A stretch of DNA of 64,000 nucleotides. It comes from CAZGCA01 sp964524145 (GTDB lineage Bacteria > Hydrogenedentota > CAZGCA01). Numbering within the stretch: the stretch's first letter is position 1; every line of letters begins with the position of its first letter. The notes under the pieces are model-generated. The model had not been told where the DNA came from. It worked only from the letters and a program-made list of their open reading frames with translations, and did not search any database. Below are positions 43,857 through 52,699 of the stretch, one piece after another. The position numbers and the translations under genes were made by a program. The stretch spans positions 1 through 64,000 of the forward strand of contig CAZGCA010000006.1 of the NCBI GenBank assembly GCA_964524145.1, read 5' to 3'.

Positions 43857-46800
43857 TCACGGCACATCCGTCGACCGTTCATACACCACCCTCAGCTTCC
43901 GTTCGCCCATCACGTCGAAATCCCTGTCGTCGAGCACGCCGTCTCCGTTGACATCCTCCGTCACGCGGCCCGCCTGCGCGAGACACGTTATCTCGAAGAC
44001 GTCCGAATGGACGGTTATCAGGTTCGATATCCGCTGGAACCGGCGCGACATCTCCGCACGACGCTCAGCAGCGGCAACGGCCGGGATAGTGCTGAGGTCC
44101 GGGTCCGCGACGCTCGTCGCGCCAAGGATGTCTGTGGGTAACGCATATACGTATTGACCGCTGCCTGGATTCCCAACTTCGTAAGGAATACCGGAAACGA
44201 GCTGGCCGATGGACTGGTACCCGCCGACCGGCCGATAGCCTGCTGCGCGGCTCAGGGGCGATAGAGCCCCGTTCTGGTCTCTGAACGGCACCTCCGGCAG
44301 CGTGGAGGCTCCTCCACGGCCGCGGTTCAAGTCTCCCGCAGGAATCCACGACGGAAGCACGATACGGTTTGCGCGGCGACGCAGTTCCGCGTCGTCCGCC
44401 CCCTGGAACAAGCCCGGAAGCGACGCCAGCATGTTGTACTCATTCCCAAGCGGGTATCCAGGATTGGGTGTGGCCGGATACCCGGCAACGATTCGCGGTT
44501 CGACGCTGTTGATATTGAGCTTGCCCGGCTCCCGGCGACGCGGCGCAAGCACGACGCGCGTGAAGTAGTTCGGCCTGTTCGACCGGTTCGTCACTCTGAC
44601 CTTGAGCGTGTTGTGACGGATCTGGACGAGACCGCAACGTACGACACCGTCCGTCGACGGGTACACCCAGTCAAGAAACCGCACTATCTGGTAATCGGTG
44701 TTTCCCCTGTTCTTCGTACTCACTTCTATCGAAACCGGGTAGAACGCCTCCGGTTCCAGCGTGCCGATGAGCGGCCTGATGGTCTCGTCGAGCGTGATCA
44801 CGTATAGCGTGTAGAGGCCGTCTTCGACACCGTCGTCCGCGTCCCACTCCCAGACACCGGTCTGGCCGAACGCCTCGCTCACGTACCCGATGGTGAGCTC
44901 ATCCCTGTCAACCTCGACCCACCCCGTATTGTCTGTGTTCGGCCCGACGAGCTTCCAGGGGCCGGGGTCAACATCGGCGTCGGCAGGGTTCGACAACGCT
45001 GCGGGCAGCATCTGCTGCGACGTGGTAAGTATGTCCGTCATCGCCGGCATCCACTCGAGCGGCATCAGGACCGACTGGGGGGTGACCGGCACGGCATCGA
45101 GCATCAGGGCGGCATAGATCTCCTCGCGCGAGAGAAGATTGTTGCCGTTCACGTCTATCACCGACAAGAGCCAGTCAAAAAACCACTCGGGAACGATCCA
45201 TCTCGCGTCGTTCTGATCCCGCGGCTCCGGATAAGCCTTATTCACAAAGATCTGGGCATTGCCGGAAGTCTCCGCGTCCAAGAACGCCCTGAGCAGCGGC
45301 TCGAGATACTGCTCGCGTGCCGACCGGTAGAACGGCACCTCGAGCAGCTCGCCGATCGTCGCTGCGTTCGCGTTCTTGACCACAACATAATCCGAATGGC
45401 CGCCGCCGTCACGCGACATGAGACCCACGCTCGCGTGGCGTGTGTCAACCGGGTACGTCGCTGCCAGGTTGACACTAAACGGGACGGGCGAGCCGAAATC
45501 GACCCACTCCGGAACCAGCGGCGTGCCGTCACCGGCTGTGAACGAACGCCTGAGCGGCCAATCGTCGTAGATGCCGTCACGCACTGCGTAGTCAACCGGC
45601 ACCGGGAGAGGCAGCTGAACCGTTCTCCCGTCCCCCAATCTTACTACCGCTTCCGGAGGGAAACCCAGGGCACCCGGCACCACCGGCGGCCCCACCAGCA
45701 TCGACAGGTAGTAGACCTGGTCCGGAACCGCGGGCGTATCGCCCGCGTACAGAGGGTTCTTGCGCTCGAGGCTCCGGTAGAAATCGTCGGCGGGCTCGTT
45801 GAAGTAGAGGTCGCCGTCCGCGTTCATCACGTCAGTGCTCGTGTACGACACCTGGTCGGCGATATGGCCCCGCGCCGCAGGGCCCTCGTACAGGGTGATG
45901 ATAACCGGCTCGCCCGGCTCGGACTCGACCAGGCCGTAGACTGCGAGAAAGTGTTTCTCGTCGAAGCCCGGACGGCCCGGAGCAGGCGCCCAGGGGAACC
46001 AGGCCGGCCACAGCGACCAGGGAAAAGGCGGATCCAATCCCGGCGACGCGTCCGGGTGTGTCGGCCACGGCGACAAGCGCGACGGGAACGGAAGCGGGAG
46101 GGGGAACCATTGCTCATAGGGCATGAACGGAGGGCCGGGCCATCGGCTGCGGGGTGAAGACCACGTGGGCAACAATGTGCTGTCACACGGGGCGTCCACG
46201 CTTGGGTAGAACGTTCTCACATCGGAGGCTTCCGTCGGTTCATCAGTGTAGGGATCCGGCAGAAACCAATCGTCATTCCAACCGTTGTGGTTGATCATCA
46301 AGCTCCACAGAAACGTCTGGTCGCCGTCGTTGTCAACACCGTCGAGCCGAGGGTTGTTCGGGAATATGCCGCCCGTCAGCGACCTGCTCGCCTCAAGGTT
46401 TGCCCGAATCGGGCATATCGGTGTCGGGTTCAATGGGTCATCTATTCCCGGAAACAAGTGGGCCTGGGCACGAAGCGACTCCGGGTCGGGAGAGAGCACC
46501 AGCCGCCCTGGCCGTCCCGTTTCCAGCGAGCTTCCTGGTATTACCGTCGTCGTGAACGGTGGAAACACAGGCGCGTCCGAGCCGATGTAGACGCTCTCGG
46601 GTCCGATACTGAGTTCCCAGCCGTCGAGATTGACGGGTTTGTCGCTCAGGTTGACCAGCTCGATCCATTCGAGGTTCGGCTCCTGGCTCAGCGTGACATG
46701 GTTGAAATAGACCGGGTCAGCATTGCCGTCGAGGTCAGCGTCGGAATAGGCGTTCCGCAACCGGATCGTAATACCGGTGGCAGGGAAAGGTATGGGTTGA

Positions 46801-49286
46801 GTTCCCGACGTAAACGGATCGCCGTCAACGAGATAATCGCCGTCCTCGAACCCTGTCGGAATCGGACACTGAAACTCGTCGCCGGGTTCCGGTATTTTCC
46901 ATTTCCGCTTTATCTCGGCCTCGGGCACGTTATATTGCAGGACCGTAGGCAGACCGAATATCTCGACATACATCGCCCCCGTGGGAAACAGCGGGTTGCC
47001 GGCCGGGTCGCGACCGGCAAGGTTCAGTATCAGATAGTAGTCCCCTGCGGGCAAAAGCGAAGGTTTGTCCAGGCGTGGGGCGATGGTCCATTCTCCGTAA
47101 TAATCATTGAAGTTGGCCGGCGGGTCGTCATCCTTGTATAACGACGAAGAATACCAGTAGCTCTTCTCGTGCCAGGCAGCGTCCGCAAAATTAGGGGCTC
47201 CGAATTGCTGCCAACTATTCAGGAGGGTCGGGGTCACAATCGCAGTGTTCGAGTCCTGGATTTGCGGATATCCCGCGAGAAACGGCAGGTGAGTTTGGAC
47301 CGCCTCGACCCTGCGTACCGGTCGGACCATGATCTCGTTGATGCGAATGGCCTCTACGCCGGAGTAGACGTCGACGAGCTGGCTGCCGCCGTATTTGCCC
47401 AGGTCGCCGCCGTAGGGGGTCTTGTCGCTGTACTCGCCGGGGCTAAAGGGGTCGCCGCCGTCGAAGAGGTCTTCGCGCGCCACCTCTATGCGCGTGACCG
47501 CGGAGTCCTTGTCTCGGTAGTCTATTATGTTCCCGGCAAGCTGCGCCGAGTCGCGCTTCACCTGTTTGATCCCGTACAACCTTCGCAGGCTTTCCCAGTC
47601 CGAAGAAGTCATCACGGCGTTTGCATAGACGTCGTATTCGTCGGGTCGCCACGGCGGCAGACCATAGAGCGGCCGCAACCTGTTGTCGATCGCCCGGACG
47701 AGCTCCTGCTTGTTCGCGAGGTTCACGTTGAGCTTGACGTCAGCGATCACGTCGCCGCTCTGCAGGCCGCGCGATGCGGCCACCTCCTTGTTGCCCGAAC
47801 TCACCGTTATGAGGTTCTGGTTACGCTCGAAGTTGCGGACGTTCCACGGCTCCGCTACAAACTGGTCCAGCAGCTTCATCTGTTCGATGGTCTTGAAAGG
47901 CTCATCGTCAAGGAGCGGCCGGAACAGCCGATACTCCTGCGGCTCGTTAATGCCTTCATCGAGTTCGTCTATTCCTTCGTCTGCCTCATCGATAAAGCCA
48001 TCACCGTCATTGTCCACACCGTCATTCTGTAAGGCCAGCGCGTCACCATCGTCGTCTATGCTGTTATTCGATATGAAGTAGTTGTTTCGGTTGTCGTCCC
48101 CATCGAGCCCTGGGAGAGATTGATCGGGACTCGCCGGATTCCCCGCAGGCGCTCCGTAACGGTAATCCACGATTCTCCTGGCAAACACGTCGTCTATTTC
48201 CGGCAGCGGGTGAAGATCCAATTCTGCGGGCGAGACGCCCTGGTTGGCGCGAAACTCTCTGTTGCCCGCAACGTTGATGTTCAGTTTGGACGCCTCGTCG
48301 GTCACGAGCACCGCGTAACGGCCGATGACCCATTCGTAGAGCTCGTCCGGCTCGTCGACAAACCCGTCAAAATCGTCGTCAATTCCATTGTATTGCGTGC
48401 CGGCACCTGGGGCGCTGGGATTGAAATCCACGAGTCTCGGCCAGCGTTCGAACTCCTCGTCAATCCGTCCGTCACCGTCGTCGTCCAGCCCGTTTGACGC
48501 CGTCGGCCGGCCGAGACCATCTACATCCAGGTATCGCACGGTCGGCACGGTGATGTAGAACCAGGCGGAATCGAGTATGCCGTCCCCGTCGTTGTCCACC
48601 GCATTCCACGGCGTCAGCTCGTCCCATAGCTCGTCGATGGCGCCATCGCCGTCGTCATCGACGAAGTTGTACGGTATCTCATTCAACTGCTCGCCAAAGT
48701 CCAATATCGGGTCGAGCAGCGAATGTACCGTCTGCCGGCCCGTGGCTCCATCAAAAAAAGCGTAATCATACGGCGTCCCCGGAAATGGAGGTTCCCAAGG
48801 ATCATCGTACAATGTGCGGTTCACGCGATTCTCAATGTTTGCACGGTCAAACCGGCCGTCGTGGTCGTTGTCGCGACCGTCCTGGGCACCGTTGAAGTAC
48901 GTGCGCCACGACTGGTCTATCGACGTGATAGTGCCGTTGACGATAAGCTCGTCGTGCAGCACGGCAATCGCGATGCTCACACCGCCCTGCGCCAACAGGT
49001 CGGCACGTGTTGCCTCGGCGACATTGATCGCCGTGCGCAGTTCCAACCGGGAGAGCGTGACCAGTGTGAACGCTATCGCGAGCAACACGGCAAGCACGCT
49101 GACCGCCACGATCAGCGCCGCACCGCGGTTGCGCGGTAGACGGTAGACCGTAGACGGTAGACAGGGTCTCCGACGCGGAGATCCCTCGCTCCGCTCAGAA
49201 TGACAGTCGAGGCGTGGTAGACGGGACCCGCAAGGCGGAGTTCCTTCGCTCCGCTCAGAATGACAGTAGTATGGACTATTCTGCAT
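43857..49286 (-). CDS. Giant GspK-like pseudopilin with lamin-tail domain and calcium-binding-like motifs
   Basis: 1809 residues, more than five times normal GspK. After a 55-residue leader comes RNRG then AALIVAVSVLAVLLAIAFTLVTL, the GspK-type prepilin helix without Glu +5. Residues about 100-480 carry at least six D-x-D-x-D-G-type loops (VDDDGDGAID, VDNDGDGILD, LDDDGDGRID, VDNDGDGFID). GspK-like NIN motifs occur (KLNINVAG, KLNINSVEP), with helical parts such as LRRLYGIKQVKRDSAQLAGNIIDYRD. A lamin-tail-like unit EWIELVNLSDKPVNLDGWEL lies near 875-945. The last 200 residues again resemble GspK. The G-H-I-J genes lie directly upstream, so it should cap that pseudopilus. GspK is known to bind two calcium ions. 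The leader is encoded by dispersed repeats. Confidence 0.8.
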   Translation of the reverse strand: MQNSPYYCHSERSEGTPPCGSRLPRLDCHSERSEGSPRRRPCLPSTVYRLPRNRGAALIVAVSVLAVLLAIAFTLVTLSRLELRTAINVAEATRADLLAQGGVSIAIAVLHDELIVNGTITSIDQSWRTYFNGAQDGRDNDHDGRFDRANIENRVNRTLYDDPWEPPFPGTPYDYAFFDGATGRQTVHSLLDPILDFGEQLNEIPYNFVDDDGDGAIDELWDELTPWNAVDNDGDGILDSAWFYITVPTVRYLDVDGLGRPTASNGLDDDGDGRIDEEFERWPRLVDFNPSAPGAGTQYNGIDDDFDGFVDEPDELYEWVIGRYAVLVTDEASKLNINVAGNREFRANQGVSPAELDLHPLPEIDDVFARRIVDYRYGAPAGNPASPDQSLPGLDGDDNRNNYFISNNSIDDDGDALALQNDGVDNDGDGFIDEADEGIDELDEGINEPQEYRLFRPLLDDEPFKTIEQMKLLDQFVAEPWNVRNFERNQNLITVSSGNKEVAASRGLQSGDVIADVKLNVNLANKQELVRAIDNRLRPLYGLPPWRPDEYDVYANAVMTSSDWESLRRLYGIKQVKRDSAQLAGNIIDYRDKDSAVTRIEVAREDLFDGGDPFSPGEYSDKTPYGGDLGKYGGSQLVDVYSGVEAIRINEIMVRPVRRVEAVQTHLPFLAGYPQIQDSNTAIVTPTLLNSWQQFGAPNFADAAWHEKSYWYSSSLYKDDDPPANFNDYYGEWTIAPRLDKPSLLPAGDYYLILNLAGRDPAGNPLFPTGAMYVEIFGLPTVLQYNVPEAEIKRKWKIPEPGDEFQCPIPTGFEDGDYLVDGDPFTSGTQPIPFPATGITIRLRNAYSDADLDGNADPVYFNHVTLSQEPNLEWIELVNLSDKPVNLDGWELSIGPESVYIGSDAPVFPPFTTTVIPGSSLETGRPGRLVLSPDPESLRAQAHLFPGIDDPLNPTPICPIRANLEASRSLTGGIFPNNPRLDGVDNDGDQTFLWSLMINHNGWNDDWFLPDPYTDEPTEASDVRTFYPSVDAPCDSTLLPTWSSPRSRWPGPPFMPYEQWFPLPLPFPSRLSPWPTHPDASPGLDPPFPWSLWPAWFPWAPAPGRPGFDEKHFLAVYGLVESEPGEPVIITLYEGPAARGHIADQVSYTSTDVMNADGDLYFNEPADDFYRSLERKNPLYAGDTPAVPDQVYYLSMLVGPPVVPGALGFPPEAVVRLGDGRTVQLPLPVPVDYAVRDGIYDDWPLRRSFTAGDGTPLVPEWVDFGSPVPFSVNLAATYPVDTRHASVGLMSRDGGGHSDYVVVKNANAATIGELLEVPFYRSAREQYLEPLLRAFLDAETSGNAQIFVNKAYPEPRDQNDARWIVPEWFFDWLLSVIDVNGNNLLSREEIYAALMLDAVPVTPQSVLMPLEWMPAMTDILTTSQQMLPAALSNPADADVDPGPWKLVGPNTDNTGWVEVDRDELTIGYVSEAFGQTGVWEWDADDGVEDGLYTLYVITLDETIRPLIGTLEPEAFYPVSIEVSTKNRGNTDYQIVRFLDWVYPSTDGVVRCGLVQIRHNTLKVRVTNRSNRPNYFTRVVLAPRRREPGKLNINSVEPRIVAGYPATPNPGYPLGNEYNMLASLPGLFQGADDAELRRRANRIVLPSWIPAGDLNRGRGGASTLPEVPFRDQNGALSPLSRAAGYRPVGGYQSIGQLVSGIPYEVGNPGSGQYVYALPTDILGATSVADPDLSTIPAVAAAERRAEMSRRFQRISNLITVHSDVFEITCLAQAGRVTEDVNGDGVLDDRDFDVMGERKLRVVYERSTDVP
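49130..49267. repeat. Repeat cluster encoding the leader of the giant GspK-like protein
   Basis: Two related copies of a unit containing CGCTCCGCTCAGAATGACAGT (49181-49207 and 49241-49267, period 60) translate on the minus strand as CHSERSEG, with GTAGACGG repeats at 49130-49165 and near 49218. All lie between the ATG at 49286 and the cleavage site. Confidence 0.85.
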
Positions 49287-49365
49287 TCCTATTGCCCCGC
49301 ATCGCCATGACGCCGCTATGTGCCGTGCACATCCCTTTCTTCCACCTACCCGTCCTGATCCCCGA

Positions 49366-49395
49366 CCCCTGTCTACCGACTACCGTCTACCGTTT
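49366..49395. repeat. GTAGACGG-type repeat at the 3' end of the gspJ-like gene
   Basis: Plus strand CTGTCTACCGACTACCGTCTACCG. On the minus strand it provides the last codons (GRR) and the TAG stop (49380-49382) of the upstream gene. Confidence 0.75.
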
Positions 49396-50525
49396 AACTG
49401 CGCTTCGGGTCCGCCCGCCAGCGGCAGATAGATGTCCGACGAAAAGTCGCGCGCAAGCGGCCGCAATCGGCGCGTGTTCTCTTCGGCCTCGATAGTTATA
49501 ACGACCGTGATAAGCTCGGGCGGCCCGATCTCGACGCTCGGAATGTCCTCCTCGTACCCGCTCGGGGTTGCACGGCCAACACAATCGCACCAACCGTCCC
49601 TATCCACGTCGCGAGGACAAGAGCTCAACGTCGGCGGCCAGCCAGCAAGAAACGGCGGCGGACATATCACCGGACGCCATGTGGTGATTCGGTCCGTGCC
49701 ACCCAGCTTTGTTTCGACGATCCGGTTCCAGCGACCGAGGTCGGGCCGGTTGGGATACGACTGATCCCAAGTGCTGGGTTCCCAGCCGTTCCAATCGTCC
49801 GGATTCGGGAACACCCACGGCAGGCTCGTGTCCGTGTCCACCCAAAACTGTCCCAGGGTGCCCTGGTTGAAACCGCACCACAGCGTCGCCTCGAGCTGTC
49901 TCGGCCACCCGGCTGTCCCGTCGTCACGTATGTTGGCCGGCATGCACAGAAACCCCGTCACGTCCGACGCGAGCTCGTAATCAGTAGCGCCCTCGAGGGG
50001 AAACGCGGTGTTGCTCAATGCCACGTAATCTATCTCGCGTGTCTGGCCTCTCATCGGGAAGCTGTCGTATTGCGGTTGCGCGAGGCGCACCAGAATGAAC
50101 TTCGGGCTGGACTCCTCGGTAATGAGGGCCGCCGTCGTGTCGGGGACGAGATAGTAGCTGACAAGGGCAAGATCGTGGTTGTCATCCTCGTTCTCGGTCA
50201 GCCCGATAAATGCCAGCCGGGACGAAGTGACGTTGACGTCTGAGGCTCTGGCCGGGTGGTAGATCGGCATGGTGACGGTGTCGCAGTAGAGCGTGAACGT
50301 GTCGTCACGGTCGCGCGACAGGTACGCCGCGGTGATGTCGCGCTCGATGAACGCCGTGTAGCCGCGAAACTGCTCGAAGATGAGCGCGTTCTCACGCGCC
50401 ACGTCGCGCGCGCGCAACGCGCTCGTATACACCGTCAGAACCCCGGCGATAACAGTGGCGAAGACCGCCACCGCAACGAGCACCTCGACGAGAGTGAAAC
50501 CTTCACGACCCATACCGTGCCGCAT
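49380..50525 (-). CDS. gspJ: GspJ-like minor prepilin, enlarged
   Basis: 381 residues, against about 200 for usual GspJ. The start MRHGMGREG precedes the prepilin site and helix FTLVEVLVAVAVFATVIAGVLTVYTSAL (Glu +5). The stalk FEQFRGYTAFIERDITAAYLS is GspJ/PilW-like. The head includes LVSYYLV, a Trp/Pro-rich segment (about 215-290: NPDDWNGWEPSTWDQSYPNRPD) and ITVVITIEAEENTRRLRPLARDF. GspJ, with I and K, forms the tip complex, so enlargement of J alongside a giant K fits a specialised tip. The last codons and stop are in a dispersed repeat. Confidence 0.8.
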   Translation of the reverse strand: MRHGMGREGFTLVEVLVAVAVFATVIAGVLTVYTSALRARDVARENALIFEQFRGYTAFIERDITAAYLSRDRDDTFTLYCDTVTMPIYHPARASDVNVTSSRLAFIGLTENEDDNHDLALVSYYLVPDTTAALITEESSPKFILVRLAQPQYDSFPMRGQTREIDYVALSNTAFPLEGATDYELASDVTGFLCMPANIRDDGTAGWPRQLEATLWCGFNQGTLGQFWVDTDTSLPWVFPNPDDWNGWEPSTWDQSYPNRPDLGRWNRIVETKLGGTDRITTWRPVICPPPFLAGWPPTLSSCPRDVDRDGWCDCVGRATPSGYEEDIPSVEIGPPELITVVITIEAEENTRRLRPLARDFSSDIYLPLAGGPEAQLNGRR

Positions 50526-50543
50526 GACCGTCCATCACCTCGC

Positions 50544-51044
50544 TTACTCTTTGGCCACGAAGGTGACGTAACTCTCCCGGCCGCCCGTAGGCAGATCCAT
50601 CGTGATCGACACTCGGTACAAACGCAGCGACCTCGCGAAATGTCGCATCGACGTACTGAACTGAAGCCGGGGCGCCTCGTACAGGGTGTAGGCATCGCGG
50701 ATCCGCTCGAGCTGCGGCAACAGCGGTAGCTCGACCGGCCACCCGTCCGGATTCGGGTTGACAATCTTGATGCGTTGCTGGATTCCGTCGTATCCTTGCG
50801 CCTGATACCTCTTGGCCAACCCCACCGCAACATTGTTGGCGCTCGATATGCCCGCGGCACGGCGTGACTGGTTGAGCGACGCGGGGAACAGCACCGTTAC
50901 CCCGATTATGCCCACGCCCAGTATGGTCAACGCAACGAGCACTTCTACAAGCGTGAACCCTTCTCGTATTCGGAATCTTCTCCGTCTTCTCATCTTCGAG
51001 CTTCCCTTTCCGGGAACAGGCGCGCCGCTGCGACGCACCGTCAT
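50544..51044 (-). CDS. gspI: GspI-like minor prepilin
   Basis: 166 residues from the ATG at 51044, which overlaps the gspH stop (ATGA); an ATG at 50993 would give a shorter leader and has its own weak ribosome site. The cleavage site is IREG then FTLVEVLVALTILGVGIIGVTVLF (Glu +5). The stalk NQSRRAAGISSANNVAVGLAKRY leads to a head of about 90 residues (LYRVSITMDLPTGGRESYVTFVAKE). Size, order and N-terminus fit GspI/PilV. It lies between the H-like and J-like genes. Confidence 0.78.
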   Translation of the reverse strand: MTVRRSGAPVPGKGSSKMRRRRRFRIREGFTLVEVLVALTILGVGIIGVTVLFPASLNQSRRAAGISSANNVAVGLAKRYQAQGYDGIQQRIKIVNPNPDGWPVELPLLPQLERIRDAYTLYEAPRLQFSTSMRHFARSLRLYRVSITMDLPTGGRESYVTFVAKE

Positions 51045-51715
51045 GTTTTCGGTCTCGTTATCTTTACGCGTCCCGTAGAATTTATGATCTCCAGATACAC
51101 TGATTCCCACGGATCGAGTGCTCGACTCTGAAGCGCCACCCACGTCTTGCCGGACAGCTCCGTAGCGCCTGTCGGCTTGAAGATGTGTGCGAAGCGATAC
51201 GGGTGGAGTTCATCGTCGCGGGCTCCACCTTCTTGAAGTACCTCTACAATCCGGTCTTCATCATTCCCAGGAATGTTGCCGAGGTCGCCTATACCCAGTT
51301 CGGCGACGAACACCAACTCCTCCAGACGCCGGTCCATAGACTCCTGCCCTGCTATGCGATACCACGGGTAATGGGAACCGTAGTCCGTCTGAATGGGCGA
51401 ACGCTTATCCTCGCGGACCAGAAAGAACCGGTTGAATCGTATCGGCTCGTCCGGGTCTATACCCAGATCCAACATCTCGTTTCCCGGAACGCGCCGGTAG
51501 CACACGGCGGCACGGGTGCGGTACCGTATGGCGTACGTGCGGGCGGCAGTCAGGTACCGGTGCAGAATGCGGGCACTGTTGCTCAACGGTTTATCGGGAC
51601 CCTTGCCATACTTGATAAACGCGGGCACCGCCGCCGCCGTCATCAGTGCAATGATGACCACGACCACCACCAACTCAATGAGCGTAAAGCCGCTCTCCGC
51701 TTGTTCACGTCTCAT
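51041..51715 (-). CDS. gspH: GspH-like minor prepilin
   Basis: 224 residues from the ATG at 51715 (a GTG one codon upstream is possible). The short leader RREQAESG precedes FTLIELVVVVVIIALMTAAAVPAF (Glu +5). The stalk includes SNSARILHRYLTAARTYAIRYRTRAAVCY, similar to GspH/FimT (usually LA..L...R..A). The C-terminal part AHIFKPTGATELSGKTWVALQ...YLEIINSTGRVKI fits the GspH beta domain with its final G-x-V strand. It is translationally linked to gspI and lies about 95 bases after gspG. Confidence 0.78.
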   Translation of the reverse strand: MRREQAESGFTLIELVVVVVIIALMTAAAVPAFIKYGKGPDKPLSNSARILHRYLTAARTYAIRYRTRAAVCYRRVPGNEMLDLGIDPDEPIRFNRFFLVREDKRSPIQTDYGSHYPWYRIAGQESMDRRLEELVFVAELGIGDLGNIPGNDEDRIVEVLQEGGARDDELHPYRFAHIFKPTGATELSGKTWVALQSRALDPWESVYLEIINSTGRVKITRPKT

Positions 51716-51809
51716 CACGACTTGCGCCTGCCTTTACTTCCCATCGTTCACCTGCGGGCTCGCCGGCTTCATCGAGCGCCAACAGTGCCCGGAACGCGCA
51801 CGGGACAGA

Positions 51810-52493
51810 TCACCTGTACCAGGTTGAATATCCTCTGTCGCTATCGTAGTTGCTTATGTCGTCACCCTCATAGAAGGTGCCGTCCTCAGCCGGATAGTTG
51901 AGCTCCCCATCCTCGCCGCGAGACAAAATGTACACCTCGAGATTCGGCGGAAGGTCTAGAACCGTCTTTCCCTGGCTCGGCCTCCCGATCGGGCCCCTAT
52001 CGCTATTCAAGCGAAGGAATCTGTCCCGGGTGTCCACATCCCTTTCACGCGGATTCCCCGGTATGATGATGTACCGGTTGCCCCACGGGTCCAACGGTAT
52101 GCCCTCGGGCAGATAGGTTATCTGGACCTTCTGGCAGATCGGCCCCTTGAACCACGAAAGACCGCCAAAATCGGTTGGCTCACAGTACAGCTCGGTGCTC
52201 TTGAAGATCTCCGAGAGCAGAATCGTGTAGTTCGCCGCACCGCCCCCTATTTGATCAATCATGCTTTGCCAAACGCCCATCGTCGTCGCTGCACGCCACG
52301 GCGGCACTCCGGCATCGGCTATGAACGACACAACCGCCTGCTCGATGGTGCTTATGTCCGCCTCGGCCCGGGTCATGTTTGCCCGTCTGATACGACCTTG
52401 AACCGCCGGCACCGCGATCGCAGCCAGCAGGCTGATGATCGCTATGACCACCAGCAACTCGATCAGCGTGAACCCTCTTGCTTTCTTATCCAT
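51810..52493 (-). CDS. gspG: GspG-like major pseudopilin
   Basis: 227 residues from the ATG at 52493, with AAGGAG about 10 bases upstream. Leader DKKARG, then FTLIELLVVIAIISLLAAIAVPAVQGRIRRANMTRAEADISTIEQAV, the standard GspG N-terminus. The C-terminal signature IPLDPWGNRYIIIPG and DGELNYPAEDGTFYEGDDISNYD correspond to the GspG P-x-DPWG motif and calcium loop. It forms the pseudopilus shaft. It is larger than usual (about 140 residues) through a middle insert. It is separated from gspF by 379 bases with a hairpin, which could allow separate expression. Confidence 0.88.
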   Translation of the reverse strand: MDKKARGFTLIELLVVIAIISLLAAIAVPAVQGRIRRANMTRAEADISTIEQAVVSFIADAGVPPWRAATTMGVWQSMIDQIGGGAANYTILLSEIFKSTELYCEPTDFGGLSWFKGPICQKVQITYLPEGIPLDPWGNRYIIIPGNPRERDVDTRDRFLRLNSDRGPIGRPSQGKTVLDLPPNLEVYILSRGEDGELNYPAEDGTFYEGDDISNYDSDRGYSTWYR

Positions 52494-52583
52494 TGTCTTC
52501 CAACTCCTTTCCTGTCGGCAGCACATATCAACTTGCACCGCCCTGCACGAGCGACCACCAGGATCGCCCCTACACCAAGTCCC

Positions 52584-52620
52584 CGTATGCCGTATACCGT
52601 GTACTGTCTACCGTCTACTA
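52584..52620. repeat. GTAGACGG-type dispersed repeat
   Basis: Plus strand CGTATGCCGTATACCGTG then TACTGTCTACCGTCTAC, the same family as the repeats near 43640-43853, including the GTATACC variant seen there. Confidence 0.7.
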
Positions 52621-52667
52621 TTCCATAAATTGTCACTAAGCGCGATATCCTGGGCCCGAACGCGCAA

Positions 52668-52699
52668 AACGGGGCCACGCTCGTTGTGACTGCCCCGTT
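52668..52699 (-). terminator. Hairpin between gspF and gspG, possible attenuator
   Basis: On the minus strand the perfect 8-bp stem AACGGGGC/GCCCCGTT with a 16-base loop is followed by TT, then GCG. The T-run is short, so it may only partly stop transcription or protect the gspG message. Confidence 0.4.

Noticed and set aside
43657..43860. A 67-codon minus-strand frame with two identical peptide repeats
   Set aside because: It is the direct translation of the 99-base-period DNA repeat, with no ribosome site.
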